Notes: generated from the sequence alone by a model not told the origin. A DNA stretch of 64,000 nucleotides from Bradyrhizobium sp. (GCF_016219575.1 NZ_JACRMG010000015.1:1-64000); one strand, 5' to 3'; positions 39,460-47,802 are shown, counted from the stretch's first letter. A program made the numbers and translations.

Positions 39460-42156
39460 ATGTCCACCTATCGATTGAGCAACGTGCTGGCGCCGCGATC
39501 GGTGGCGCTGGTGGGGGCGAGCCCGCGGCAGGGGTCGCTGGGCGCGGCGATCCTGAAAAATATCCGCCAGGGCGGGTTTGCCGGCGAGATCGGCCTCGTC
39601 AATCCTCGCCATGGCGAAATTGCCGGCATGAAGACCTTTGGCCACATCGACAAGCTGCCGTTTGCGCCGGAGCTGGTCGTCGTCACCGCGCCGGCGCGGG
39701 AAATCCCCGAAATCATCGACGCCGCCGGCAAGCGCGGCGCGGCGGGCGCGGTCATCGTTAGCGCCGGCCTCGGCCACGGACCGGGCTCGATCGCCGAGGC
39801 GACCGACCGCGCGGCGCGGGTGTACGGCATGCGCCTGATCGGCCCCAATTGCCTCGGCATCATGATGCCGCGCGTGAAGCTGAATGCGAGCTTTGCGGCG
39901 CACATGCCGCGTGGCGGCAATTTGGCGCTGATCTCGCAATCCGGCGCGATCGCGGCTGGCATGGTGGACTGGGCCGGCCAGAAGTCGGTGGGTTTCTCCG
40001 GCGTCGTCTCGATCGGCGACCAGCTCGACGTGGACATTGCCGATTTGCTCGATTATTTCGCGCTCGATCGCGATACCGGAGCGATTCTGCTCTACATCGA
40101 GGCGGTGCGCGATGCCCGCAAATTCATGTCGGCGGCGCGCGCCGCGGCCCGCGTCAAGCCGATCGTGGTGGTGAAGTCGGGCCGGATGGCGCAAGGCGCA
40201 CGCGCTGCGGCCACGCACACCGGTGCGCTGGCGGGAGCCGATGACGTCTACGACGCCGCCTTCCGCCGCGCCGGCATGCTGCGGGTGTTCGACCTGCGCG
40301 AACTGTTCGACTGCGCCGAGACGCTCGGCCGGCTCAAGGCTCCGGAAGGCAAGCGGCTCGCGATGCTGACCAATGGCGGCGGCCTGGGCGTGCTGGCGGT
40401 CGATCGGCTGACCGAACTCGGCGGCGTCACCGCGGCGCTGTCGCCGGCGGCGCTCCAGCAGCTCAATGCCGTGCTGCCGCCGACATGGTCGGGTTCGAAC
40501 CCGATCGACATCATCGGCGATGCCGATGCGGCACGCTACGCGGCGGCGCTGGAGATATTGCTCGCCGATCCCGGCAACGACGCCGTGCTGGTCATGAACG
40601 TGCAGACGGCGGTGGCTCCCGCAAGCGACATTGCCGACACCGTGACGCGAGTCGTCGCGGCGACCCGGGAAAAGCGCCGGCCGGCCCGGCCGGTGCTGGC
40701 GGTCTGGGTCGGTGCGGGGCCGGAGATATCGAAGACGTTCGACGCTGCCGGCATTCCCAATTTCGCAACCGAGGACGACGCCGTGCGCGGCTTCATGCAT
40801 CTCGTGAAGCATCGCGAGGCCCGCGAAGCCCTTTCGGCCGTTCCGACCAGCCTGCCTGCGGACTTCGTGCCCGACGTCGAGGCGGCGCGCGCGATCGCCA
40901 GAACCGCGGTTGCGGAGGGACGGCGCTGGCTCGATCCGGGCGAGGTGAAGCGGCTGCTCGACGCCTATCAGATCGACATGGTGCCGACGCTGGAGGTCGC
41001 CGATCCGGAGCAGGCGGTTGCCTTCGCGGAGACCCTGTTCGCGCGGGGCAACAAGGTGGTGCTGAAGGTGCTGTCGCGCGACATCACGCACAAATCCGAC
41101 GTCGGCGGCGTCGTGCTCAACCTCGCGACATCAGACGAGGTGCGCTCGGCCGCTGCCGACATCCTGGGGCGGGCGAAGGCGTTGCGCCCCGACGCAAGGC
41201 TCGACGGCGTTCTGGTGCAGCCGATGGTGCTGCGGGCAAAAGCGCGCGAGCTGATTCTCGGCATTGCCGACGACCCGACCTTCGGCCCGGTCGTCGTGTT
41301 CGGACGCGGCGGCACGGCGGTCGAGATCATCAACGACAAGGCGCTGGCGCTGCCGCCGCTCGATCTTTCGCTGGCGCGCGGCCTGATCGCGCGGACGCGG
41401 GTGTCGCGGCTGCTTTCCGCCTATCGCGACGTGCCGGCGGTGAAGGAGGATGCCGTCGCGCTGACGCTGGTAAAGCTGGCGCAACTCGCCGCCGACCTGC
41501 CGGAGGTGACGGGACTGGACATCAATCCGCTGCTTGCGGATGCCTCCGGCGTGCTGGCCGTCGATGCCCGCGTCGCCGTCGCAGCACCTGACCGAAAATT
41601 CGCCGGTCCCGGCAATGCGCGATTTGCGGTGCGGCCCTATCCGACCGAATGGGTGCGCCATCTCGCGCTGAAGAAGGATTGGCGCATTCTGGTGCGGCCG
41701 ATCCGTCCCGAGGACGAGCCGCTCATTCATGGATTCCTCAAGCACGTCACCATGGAGGATCTGCGGCTGCGGTTCCTCGCGCCGATGAAGCATTTTTCGC
41801 ACGAGTTCATCGCGCGGCTGACCCAGCTCGACTATGCCCGTGCCATGGCCTTCGTCGCCTTCGACGAGGCGAGCGGAGAGCTTGCCGGCGTGGTGCGGCT
41901 GCATTCCGACTCGATCTACGAGACCGGGGAATACGCCATCCTGCTGCGCTCCGACCTCAAGGGCAGGGGGCTCGGCTGGGCGCTGATGCAGCTGTTGATC
42001 GAATATGCGAAGTCGGAAGGGCTGAAGCAGATCTACGGCCAGGTGTTGCGCGAGAACACCACCATGATCGATATGTGCAGGAGCCTCGGCTTCAAGGTCG
42101 AGCCGGATCCGACCGAGCGTGACCTGTTCGACGTGACGCTGCCGCTGGATCGCTGA
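39460..42156 (+). CDS. ADP-forming acyl-CoA synthetase / GNAT fusion (Pat-like protein acetyltransferase)
   Basis: The 898-residue protein has a CoA-binding domain (VALVGASPRQGSLGAAIL), a ligase CoA domain, an ATP-grasp domain (LVQPMVLRAKARELILGI; VFGRGGTAVEI) and a C-terminal GNAT domain from about residue 735 (YAILLRSDLKGRGLGWALMQ). This is the layout of Salmonella and Rhodopseudomonas Pat, which acetylate acyl-CoA synthetases at a lysine. His253 in THTGALAG lines up with the phospho-His of true ADP-forming synthetases, so ligase activity may be retained. The ATG at 39460 follows AAGGG. No FixK box is seen directly upstream. Confidence 0.88.
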   Translation: MSTYRLSNVLAPRSVALVGASPRQGSLGAAILKNIRQGGFAGEIGLVNPRHGEIAGMKTFGHIDKLPFAPELVVVTAPAREIPEIIDAAGKRGAAGAVIVSAGLGHGPGSIAEATDRAARVYGMRLIGPNCLGIMMPRVKLNASFAAHMPRGGNLALISQSGAIAAGMVDWAGQKSVGFSGVVSIGDQLDVDIADLLDYFALDRDTGAILLYIEAVRDARKFMSAARAAARVKPIVVVKSGRMAQGARAAATHTGALAGADDVYDAAFRRAGMLRVFDLRELFDCAETLGRLKAPEGKRLAMLTNGGGLGVLAVDRLTELGGVTAALSPAALQQLNAVLPPTWSGSNPIDIIGDADAARYAAALEILLADPGNDAVLVMNVQTAVAPASDIADTVTRVVAATREKRRPARPVLAVWVGAGPEISKTFDAAGIPNFATEDDAVRGFMHLVKHREAREALSAVPTSLPADFVPDVEAARAIARTAVAEGRRWLDPGEVKRLLDAYQIDMVPTLEVADPEQAVAFAETLFARGNKVVLKVLSRDITHKSDVGGVVLNLATSDEVRSAAADILGRAKALRPDARLDGVLVQPMVLRAKARELILGIADDPTFGPVVVFGRGGTAVEIINDKALALPPLDLSLARGLIARTRVSRLLSAYRDVPAVKEDAVALTLVKLAQLAADLPEVTGLDINPLLADASGVLAVDARVAVAAPDRKFAGPGNARFAVRPYPTEWVRHLALKKDWRILVRPIRPEDEPLIHGFLKHVTMEDLRLRFLAPMKHFSHEFIARLTQLDYARAMAFVAFDEASGELAGVVRLHSDSIYETGEYAILLRSDLKGRGLGWALMQLLIEYAKSEGLKQIYGQVLRENTTMIDMCRSLGFKVEPDPTERDLFDVTLPLDR

Positions 42157-42170
42157 CGCGCGACGCGCGG

Positions 42171-42569
42171 TCAGAGTCGCGCGACGGAGACGACCCGGAA
42201 CGGATGCATGCGGCCTTCCTCGTTCACCGAGACGTATTCGCCCGGCACGAAGCGTTCCTCGTTGAAGTGATAGCCGGCCTCGTCGGGCAGGTTGGCCTCG
42301 TACGCGAACGCCCAGGAGCCGCCGCGGCGGTGCACGAGATGGCCATGCGCCGTCGCCTGACCCGGTCGCAGTCGCGCCACGCGGCAGGCTTCGCGATGCT
42401 GTCGCCACACTTCCGTATCGATACGGCCCTCGTCATCGAGTGGCGCGACGAGGACATAGGCGATGTCGTGCGCGCCCTCGGGATGTGCCCGCTCGCGGGC
42501 AAGCTCGATCCGGATCTGGCGGAAGGCCGACGGCAGCGAGGCGTTGAGAATGGACGTTGGGGAAGACAT
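42171..42569 (-). CDS. Conserved hypothetical protein, 132 aa
   Basis: A soluble beta-rich protein with FRQIRIELARERAHPEGAHD, then IAYVLVAPLDDEGRID, a central GHLVHRRGGSWAFAYEANLP and the end FVPGEYVSVNEEGRMHPFRV. No signal, membrane helix or catalytic motif is clear. The regular strand pattern suggests a single compact domain. It converges with the Pat-like gene (14-base gap) and follows the holin-like gene on the same strand, so it may be last in that FixK-linked unit. Function unknown. Confidence 0.7.
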   Translation of the reverse strand: MSSPTSILNASLPSAFRQIRIELARERAHPEGAHDIAYVLVAPLDDEGRIDTEVWRQHREACRVARLRPGQATAHGHLVHRRGGSWAFAYEANLPDEAGYHFNEERFVPGEYVSVNEEGRMHPFRVVSVARL

Positions 42570-42589
42570 CGGGAGTCCTGTAGCGGGCG

Positions 42590-43048
42590 TTATTCGGCGG
42601 CGGCAGGCTTGCGCAAATGACCGATCGCCGCGGTGATCAACGGCACGATCAGCGGCAGCATGCCCTCGAGCGGGTGATGCAAGAGGCGGTTGACCTGCGA
42701 CTGCGCGGCCTGCGCTTCCAGCTGCAGCGCGTCGATGGCCGAATCGTGGATCTGGTTGGCCAGAGCCAGCTCCTGGCCAAGGCCGCGGCGCGAAGCGATG
42801 AAGAGGAGGATCAGCGCGATGGCCAGATTGACGGCGCCGAGAATTGCCGCGGCGACGATGGCGCTCAGGACCTGCACCAGCGCGAAATAGGCAGCCAGCT
42901 CGAACATCAGGAGGCCGAACGCCGCGATCAGCGCGGCAAAGGCGCGCAGGCTCAGGCCCACCAGCATGTGGCGCAGCCGCATCTCGGCGATGATGCGGTC
43001 GGTGCGCCAGAGCAGGCGCAGGTTCTTGACGATGTTTTCCGAATTCAC
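42590..43048 (-). CDS. Holin-X-like (Phage_holin_3_6) membrane protein
   Basis: The 152-residue protein has two closely spaced membrane helices, MLVGLSLRAFAALIAAFGLL region and VLSAIVAAAILGAVNLAIAL, flanked by amphipathic segments. This fits the Phage_holin_3_6 / putative holin-superfamily III group, which in many bacteria is chromosomal and not linked to phage. It begins with GTG at 43048, one base after the stop of the YqjD-like gene, so the pair is coupled. Confidence 0.72.
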   Translation of the reverse strand: MNSENIVKNLRLLWRTDRIIAEMRLRHMLVGLSLRAFAALIAAFGLLMFELAAYFALVQVLSAIVAAAILGAVNLAIALILLFIASRRGLGQELALANQIHDSAIDALQLEAQAAQSQVNRLLHHPLEGMLPLIVPLITAAIGHLRKPAAAE

Positions 43049-43049
43049 C

Positions 43050-43325
43050 TCAGATCCTCCTCAAGGCAAAGCCGACCACGATCCCGACCGCGAAGGCGCA
43101 GGCCAGCGCGGCGATCGGACGCTCCATCACGAGCTTTTCGATCTGCTTTTCTTCCTGTCCAAGATTCTGGCCGAGTTCATCCAGTGCCGACTTGAGCTGC
43201 TCGGCGAAGTTGTCCGCACGCTCGCGCGAAGCCCTCAGCATCTCGTCGCCAGCGGTGCCGAGCAGGCGCGCGGCGTCTGCCCTAAGGGCAAGCAGTTCGT
43301 CGTGCAGTTCGTTGGATGTCAGCAT
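43050..43325 (-). CDS. YqjD/ElaB-like (DUF883) membrane-anchored protein
   Basis: The 91-residue protein has an N-terminal charged helix (LHDELLALRADAARLLGTAG), a middle Glu/Lys coiled segment, and a single C-terminal anchor (PIAALACAFAVGIVVGFALR) ending RRI. E. coli YqjD and ElaB have this layout and tether ribosomes to the membrane in stationary phase. AGGGAG precedes the ATG at 43325. A FixK box 59 bases upstream points to low-oxygen control. Confidence 0.78.
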   Translation of the reverse strand: MLTSNELHDELLALRADAARLLGTAGDEMLRASRERADNFAEQLKSALDELGQNLGQEEKQIEKLVMERPIAALACAFAVGIVVGFALRRI

Positions 43326-43383
43326 GGCGTTATCTCCCTGAGGGAGTGTATAAATCAGGTTAAGCCAGTGTCCGCGTGCAGCC

Positions 43384-43397
43384 TTGATTTGCCTCAA
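43384..43397. promoter_or_regulatory. FixK box TTGATTTGCCTCAA (serving the YqjD-like gene)
   Basis: The strict box lies 59 bases upstream of the minus-strand start at 43325. It is one of two boxes in this divergent region, with centres 35 bases apart. Confidence 0.7.
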
Positions 43398-43418
43398 GGC
43401 GAGGCGCGACAGCCTGCC

Positions 43419-43432
43419 TTGAGGCAGGTCAA
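43419..43432. promoter_or_regulatory. FixK box TTGAGGCAGGTCAA (serving the Mla-type operon)
   Basis: The strict box lies 60 bases before the proposed start of the MlaE-like gene at 43492. The distance would place transcription start near 43465 if it acts as a class II site. Confidence 0.7.
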
Positions 43433-43491
43433 CCCCGGTGCCACCTCGCAACCCTAGAAGAAGGGTTGCCCAGCCAGGATGGACAGCAGCA

Positions 43492-44628
43492 GTGAGTTCC
43501 GCGCCGCTCCTCAACGCCGCCACGGTCGGCGATACGCTCGAAATCCGTCCCACCGGATCGTGGACGGTGATCAATGCAAACCTGCTGGAAAGCCTTTTCA
43601 ACGCGGTGACACCGCAGCTCGCCGGGGCGAAGCGCCTGCGCGTCGATCTCGCCGGCGTCCGCGAGATCGACACGCTCGGTGCCTGGCTGCTGGAAAAAAT
43701 CTCGCGCGGGGCGGAGCAGGCGGGCCGTCCCGTCACCGTCACCGGCATCGACGAGCGTCACGCCGAATTGATCGAGGATGTCCGCAAGGTCAATCGCGGC
43801 GAGCGCGCGGCGCGGCCGCGGCAGAACTCGGTTCTGGCCCGGCTTGAGCAGGCCGGACGCGCGGCGTACGGCGCCGTCGGCGAGGCCGCTATCTTCCTGC
43901 AGATGCTGGGGGCGATCGGATGGGCGCTGCTCGGCGTGCTTCGCCGCCCGCGCTCGCTGCGGCTGACCTCGCTGGTCTACCAGACATGGCGGATCGGCTG
44001 GCAGGCGATCCCGATCATGGTGCTGATCACCTTCCTGATCGGGGCGATCATCGCCCAGCAGGGCATTTTCCATTTCCGCAAGTTCGGCGCCGAATCCTAC
44101 GTCGTGGACATGGTCGGCATCCTGGTGCTGCGCGAGATCGGCGTGTTGATCGTCGCCATCATGGTGGCCGGCCGCTCGGGCAGCGCCTGCACGGCGGAAC
44201 TCGGCTCGATGAAGATGCGCGAGGAGATCGACGCGCTCACGACCATGGGGCTCGACCCCGTCGAGGTGCTGATCCTGCCGCGCATCATCGCGCTCGTCAT
44301 CGCGCTTCCGATCCTTGCCTTCCTGGGCTCGATGGCTGCGCTGTATGGCGGCGGCCTGATTGCCTGGCTCTATGGCGGCATGTCGCCTGCGATCTTCATC
44401 GCGCGGCTGCATGAGGCGGTATCGGTCACCCATTTCGAGGTCGGCATGATCAAGGCGCCGTTCATGGCGCTGGTGATCGGCATCATCGCCTGCAGCGAGG
44501 GGCTGAAGGTGCAGGGCAGCGCCGAATCGCTGGGACGGCAGACCACGACCTCGGTGGTGAAGTCGATCTTCCTCGTCATCGTGCTCGACGGCCTGTTCGC
44601 CGTCTTCTTCGCCTCGATCGGGATGTGA
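43492..44628 (+). CDS. MlaE-family permease with N-terminal STAS-like domain
   Basis: The 378-residue protein has an N-terminal STAS-like region (residues about 5-100: LRVDLAGVREIDTLGAWLLE) and an MlaE permease domain (IGWQAIPIMVLITFLIGAII; ELGSMKMREEIDALTTMGLD; PRIIALVIALPILAFLG). In E. coli the STAS domain is a separate protein, MlaB; here it is built in. The complex moves phospholipids between the membranes. The GTG at 43492 is chosen from its distance to the FixK box; a GTG at 43438 is possible. Confidence 0.87.
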   Translation: MSSAPLLNAATVGDTLEIRPTGSWTVINANLLESLFNAVTPQLAGAKRLRVDLAGVREIDTLGAWLLEKISRGAEQAGRPVTVTGIDERHAELIEDVRKVNRGERAARPRQNSVLARLEQAGRAAYGAVGEAAIFLQMLGAIGWALLGVLRRPRSLRLTSLVYQTWRIGWQAIPIMVLITFLIGAIIAQQGIFHFRKFGAESYVVDMVGILVLREIGVLIVAIMVAGRSGSACTAELGSMKMREEIDALTTMGLDPVEVLILPRIIALVIALPILAFLGSMAALYGGGLIAWLYGGMSPAIFIARLHEAVSVTHFEVGMIKAPFMALVIGIIACSEGLKVQGSAESLGRQTTTSVVKSIFLVIVLDGLFAVFFASIGM

Positions 44629-44631
44629 GCC

Positions 44632-45411
44632 GTGGACGCCGTGACCGATCGATATGCGATCCGCGTCCGCGATCTCGTGGTCGGCTTCGGCCGCCGCATC
44701 GTGATCGATCATCTGTCGCTCGACGTGCGGCGGGGCGAGATCCTCGGCCTGGTCGGCGCCTCCGGCGGCGGCAAGTCGGTGTTGATGCGCACCATCATCG
44801 GGCTGATTCCGAAGATGGGCGGCCGCATCGAGGTGATGGGTTGGGATGCGGATGCGGCCGGCGCCCTCAATGGCCATTTCGGCGCCCCGAAATGGGGCAT
44901 CCTGTTCCAGCAGGGCGCGCTGTTCTCCTCGCTCACGGCGCGGCAGAACGTGCAGTTTCCCTTGCGCGAAAATCTCTCGCTGTCGCAATCGCTGATGGAC
45001 GAAATCGCCGACGCCAAGCTGGAAATGGTCGGCCTGTCGCCCGAGGACGGCGACAAGCTGCCGGCCGAGCTTTCCGGCGGCATGACCAAGCGCGTGGCGC
45101 TGGCGCGCGCGCTGGCGCTGGATCCGGCGATCGTCTTTCTCGACGAGCCGACCAGCGGCCTCGATCCGATCGCTGCCGGCGATTTCGACGCGCTGATCAA
45201 GACGCTGCAGAAGACGCTCGGCCTCACCGTCTTCATGGTGACGCACGACCTTGCCAGCCTGAAGACCGTGTGCGACCGCGTCGCGGCGCTTGCCGACGGC
45301 GGGATCGTCGCCATCGGCTCGATGGACGATCTGCTGCACTCCGAGCATCCCTGGGTGAAGGCCTACTTCCACGGCAAGCGCTCGCTGATGCTGCACAAGA
45401 ACCCGGATTGA
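44632..45411 (+). CDS. MlaF-family ABC transporter ATPase
   Basis: The 259-residue ATPase has Walker A GASGGGKSVLMR near residue 39, a Q loop LFQQGALFSSLT, signature LSGGMTKRVALARAL near 145, Walker B IVFLDEPTSGLDPI and H-loop MVTHDLAS. The SGGM-x-KR signature is characteristic of Mla/Ttg2A ATPases. It starts with GTG three bases after the permease stop. It drives the lipid transporter. Confidence 0.93.
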   Translation: MDAVTDRYAIRVRDLVVGFGRRIVIDHLSLDVRRGEILGLVGASGGGKSVLMRTIIGLIPKMGGRIEVMGWDADAAGALNGHFGAPKWGILFQQGALFSSLTARQNVQFPLRENLSLSQSLMDEIADAKLEMVGLSPEDGDKLPAELSGGMTKRVALARALALDPAIVFLDEPTSGLDPIAAGDFDALIKTLQKTLGLTVFMVTHDLASLKTVCDRVAALADGGIVAIGSMDDLLHSEHPWVKAYFHGKRSLMLHKNPD

Positions 45412-45419
45412 GAACGCAT

Positions 45420-46523
45420 ATGGAAACCCGAGCTCCCTTCGTCATCGTCGGCGCCTTCGTGCTCGCGGCCATCGCCGCCACGTTCGGCTTCGTCTACTGG
45501 CTGCACAATTCGACCGGGATGGGCGCGCGCAGCACCTATTACCTGCAATTCGACGGGCCGGTGCCGGGGCTGCTGGTCGGCGCCTCCGTGCTGTTCAATG
45601 GCATCCGCGTCGGCGAGGTGACCGAGCTGAAGCTCGCCACCGACCATCCGCGCCGCGTCAATGCGACGATTGCAGTCGCCGCCACCACGCCGGTGCGCGC
45701 CGACACCAAGGTCGGGCTGGAATTCCAGGGCCTGACCGGCGTGCCGGTCGTGGCACTGGAAGGCGGCAAGGAGATTGCGCCCTCAGGCAATGTGCCGACA
45801 TTGATCGCCGAGCCCGGTGCGGGGCAGAGCATGACGCAGGCAGCGCGCGATGCGCTTCGTCGCGTCGATTCGATTCTCGCCGAGAATGCCGAGCCGCTGC
45901 AGGGCATGATCGCGAATTTCCGTACCTTTTCCGACGGACTGGCGCGCAACACCGGCAAGCTCGACAGCATCGTCGCCGGCCTCGAGCGGATGACGGGAGC
46001 CAGCACGCCGCCGCCCAAGACCATCTACAATCTGCAGGCGGCGGCCGCGCCCGCGAGCCCCGGCAAGCCGCTGAAGGGACAGCTCGTGGTTGCCGAGCCC
46101 ACGACCGTCGTCATGTTCGACACGCAGCGCATCCTGTTCTCGCCGGCCAACGACTCGCCGGAATTCGCCAACAGCCAGTGGGCCGATACGATCCCGCGGC
46201 TGTTGCAGTCGAGATTGATCCAGAGTTTCGAGAACTACGACATCGCCCATGCGCCGCTGCGCAACGCCGACGGCGCGGAGGTGGACTATCAGCTGCTGAT
46301 CGACATCAGGGAGTTTCTGGTGGCGGGCGGCGCCCAGCCTGCGGCGAAGATAGCTTTCTCGGCGCGGCTCCTCAACAAGCAGGGCAAGGTCGTCGCTGCA
46401 AAGGTGTTCAGCGCCGGTCAACCGGTCGAGAAGGTCGAGCCATCGGCGGTGGTCGCCGCCTTCGACAAGGCCTTCGCCGAGATCGCCCGGGAACTGATCG
46501 CCTGGACGGTGCAGACGCTCTGA
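45420..46523 (+). CDS. MlaD (MCE) protein fused to PqiC/YmbA-type auxiliary domain
   Basis: The 367-residue protein has an N-terminal membrane anchor (VIVGAFVLAAIAATFGFVYW), an MCE domain (about residues 38-115: GLLVGASVLFNGIRVGEVTE; VGLEFQGLTGVPVVALEG), a helical linker, and a C-terminal ABC_trans_aux domain (about 200-365: VVMFDTQRILFSPANDSPEF; LLIDIREFLVAGG). In most bacteria the last part is a separate outer-membrane lipoprotein (PqiC). Here one chain could cross the periplasm, though no lipobox is present. It ends the operon of the Mla-type transporter. Confidence 0.85.
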   Translation: METRAPFVIVGAFVLAAIAATFGFVYWLHNSTGMGARSTYYLQFDGPVPGLLVGASVLFNGIRVGEVTELKLATDHPRRVNATIAVAATTPVRADTKVGLEFQGLTGVPVVALEGGKEIAPSGNVPTLIAEPGAGQSMTQAARDALRRVDSILAENAEPLQGMIANFRTFSDGLARNTGKLDSIVAGLERMTGASTPPPKTIYNLQAAAAPASPGKPLKGQLVVAEPTTVVMFDTQRILFSPANDSPEFANSQWADTIPRLLQSRLIQSFENYDIAHAPLRNADGAEVDYQLLIDIREFLVAGGAQPAAKIAFSARLLNKQGKVVAAKVFSAGQPVEKVEPSAVVAAFDKAFAEIARELIAWTVQTL

Positions 46524-46536
46524 GCGGAAGATCGCG

Positions 46537-46851
46537 CTATTCGAGGCTCTTCAGGTAGGCCAGCACGTCGTTGATCTGGTCGGGTTCGAGCCTGAAGGTC
46601 GGCATGGTCGGGTGGCCGGTATAGATGCCCTCGGCCAGCGATTCCTGCAGCGTCTCGATCGGATATTTCCGATGCAGGTCGCGGAAGGGCGGCGCGATCT
46701 TCAGCGGGCTAGGGGATACCTTGTCGATCGAATGACAGCGCGAGCAGTTTACGCGGACGAAATTCTTGCCGCGCTGCTCGGCGGGGGTGATCGCCAGCGC
46801 CGAACCCGTCATGACGAGGAGGGCGGCCAGACCACCGGGAAAATATCGCAT
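46537..46851 (-). CDS. Small periplasmic cytochrome c
   Basis: The 104-residue protein has a signal peptide (MRYFPGGLAALLVMTGSALA) and a single heme motif C36-S-R-C39-H40. Met83 in GHPTMPTF is the likely sixth ligand. It is a class I cytochrome c, likely an electron carrier to the cbb3 oxidase. It converges with the Mla-type operon (13-base gap). A FixK box lies 65 bases upstream of the start. Confidence 0.88.
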   Translation of the reverse strand: MRYFPGGLAALLVMTGSALAITPAEQRGKNFVRVNCSRCHSIDKVSPSPLKIAPPFRDLHRKYPIETLQESLAEGIYTGHPTMPTFRLEPDQINDVLAYLKSLE

Positions 46852-46915
46852 CGCGTGCGCCCTGCTCGTTGATTTCAGACGGTTTTTTTCTTTGCACGGA
46901 TGCCGGCCGCCGCCG

Positions 46916-46929
46916 TTGATCTGGGTCAA
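46916..46929. promoter_or_regulatory. FixK box TTGATCTGGGTCAA (serving the cytochrome c gene)
   Basis: The strict box is 65 bases upstream of the minus-strand cytochrome c start at 46851. Together with the box at 46967 it forms a divergent control region. Confidence 0.72.
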
Positions 46930-46966
46930 CGGCGGACCCCGCCCGGCCGCTTCCGCCGGCAAAAAA

Positions 46967-46980
46967 TTGATGCAGCTCAA
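46967..46980. promoter_or_regulatory. FixK box TTGATGCAGCTCAA (serving the small membrane protein gene)
   Basis: The strict box is 55 bases before the plus-strand start at 47035. It should control the 47-residue membrane protein and the DUF6455-like gene after it. Confidence 0.72.
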
Positions 46981-47034
46981 AAACGCGACCGGATTCCCGT
47001 GACATCTTTTCCTCGATTCCAGAGGAGGAAAAGA

Positions 47035-47178
47035 ATGCCTGCCGACGCGATGATCGTTTTTGTACTCATCATCTCCGTATTCGTGGTTTTCGGCTGCGTG
47101 CTGTATTGGGGCGACCGCCAGACCCGCGATCTGTCCGCGAGCGCCGAGAGCGCGAAGGCCAAGCGCCGCAGCTTCTGA
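47035..47178 (+). CDS. Small single-helix membrane protein, 47 aa
   Basis: The ATG at 47035 follows a strong GAGGAGG ribosome site and encodes MPADAMIVFVLIISVFVVFG, then CVLYWGDRQTRD and a basic tail KAKRRSF. It has one membrane helix (about residues 6-26). It looks superficially like CcoS, but the true CcoS is at 55588 and this lacks the GQYDDLDGAAWR motif. FixK box upstream and a 12-base gap to the DUF6455-like gene suggest an operon. It may associate with the oxidase; function unknown. Confidence 0.75.
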   Translation: MPADAMIVFVLIISVFVVFGCVLYWGDRQTRDLSASAESAKAKRRSF

Positions 47179-47190
47179 CGGAGGCCAGCC

Positions 47191-47679
47191 ATGGCGGCAT
47201 CGCCAAATTCGGGAGAATTTTCCATTATCGGCGGACTGATCGCGCGGGTGAAGCGCCTTGCCGGCCGCTCCGACGGATTGTCGGAACTGCGAAGCATAGG
47301 CGACCGCCAGGTCGACGAGCTCGCGCACGAGTTCGGGCTTTCCCGCACCGAGCTGTTCACGCTGTGCGCCAACAAGGCGAGCGGCGGCCTGCTGAAGCAG
47401 CGGCTCGCCGAATTCGGCCTCACCGAGGAATTGCTGGCGAACAAGCATCCGGAGGTATTGCAGGACCTGCAGCGGGTCTGCGGCACCTGCGCGACCACGT
47501 CGCGTTGCGCCGATGATTTCGCCGAGCACAGGGATTCCGGCCGCGACGAGTATTGTCCGAACACCGGCACCCTCTATGCGTTGAAACAGGAGGGCTTGGG
47601 AAGCAAGGAAGACTTGGGCCGCAAGGAAGACTTGGGCCGCAACAACGACTCGTGCTGCTGCGGTTCCTGCGGCGCCTGA
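47191..47679 (+). CDS. DUF6455-like protein with Cys-rich and repeated C-terminus
   Basis: The 162-residue protein has a helical part (GDRQVDELAHEFGLSRTELF; LLKQRLAEFGL), then a Cys motif region (VCGTCATTSRCADDFA; YCPNTGTL) typical of DUF6455. The C-terminus carries an 18-base tandem repeat encoding KEDLGR copies and ends CCCGSCGA, five cysteines within about eight residues. The cysteines suggest metal or FeS binding. GGAGG precedes the ATG. Its FixK-linked place next to fixN suggests a role in micro-oxic respiration, but function is unknown. Confidence 0.78.
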   Translation: MAASPNSGEFSIIGGLIARVKRLAGRSDGLSELRSIGDRQVDELAHEFGLSRTELFTLCANKASGGLLKQRLAEFGLTEELLANKHPEVLQDLQRVCGTCATTSRCADDFAEHRDSGRDEYCPNTGTLYALKQEGLGSKEDLGRKEDLGRNNDSCCCGSCGA

Positions 47680-47706
47680 TCTCTTCGACCAAGGTCTAAG
47701 ACCGCG

Positions 47707-47746
47707 AATGCCGGCCAGCGAAGCTGCTGCCGGCATTTGTTTTTTT
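47707..47746 (+). terminator. Intrinsic terminator before fixN
   Basis: AATGCCGGC at 47707-47715 pairs with GCCGGCATT at 47729-47737, followed by TGTTTTTTT. It ends the small-protein operon and insulates the fixN promoter. Confidence 0.88.
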
Positions 47747-47802
47747 GGCAGCAGCACTCTCTTTTCCACTGTGCCCGGAACAGTGCGCAAATGCTGCTTG
47801 AC

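Noticed and set aside
42590..43048. Holin-like gene as evidence of a prophage
   Set aside because: No lysin, capsid, integrase or att site nearby; it is coupled to a YqjD-like gene under a FixK box.
47035..47178. Small membrane protein first considered as CcoS
   Set aside because: It lacks GQYDDLDGAAWR; the true CcoS (fixS) is at 55588-55767.
47590..47650. Short tandem repeat that could suggest a CRISPR-like array
   Set aside because: Units are 18 bases, in frame and contiguous with no spacers; they encode KEDLGR copies within the DUF6455-like gene.
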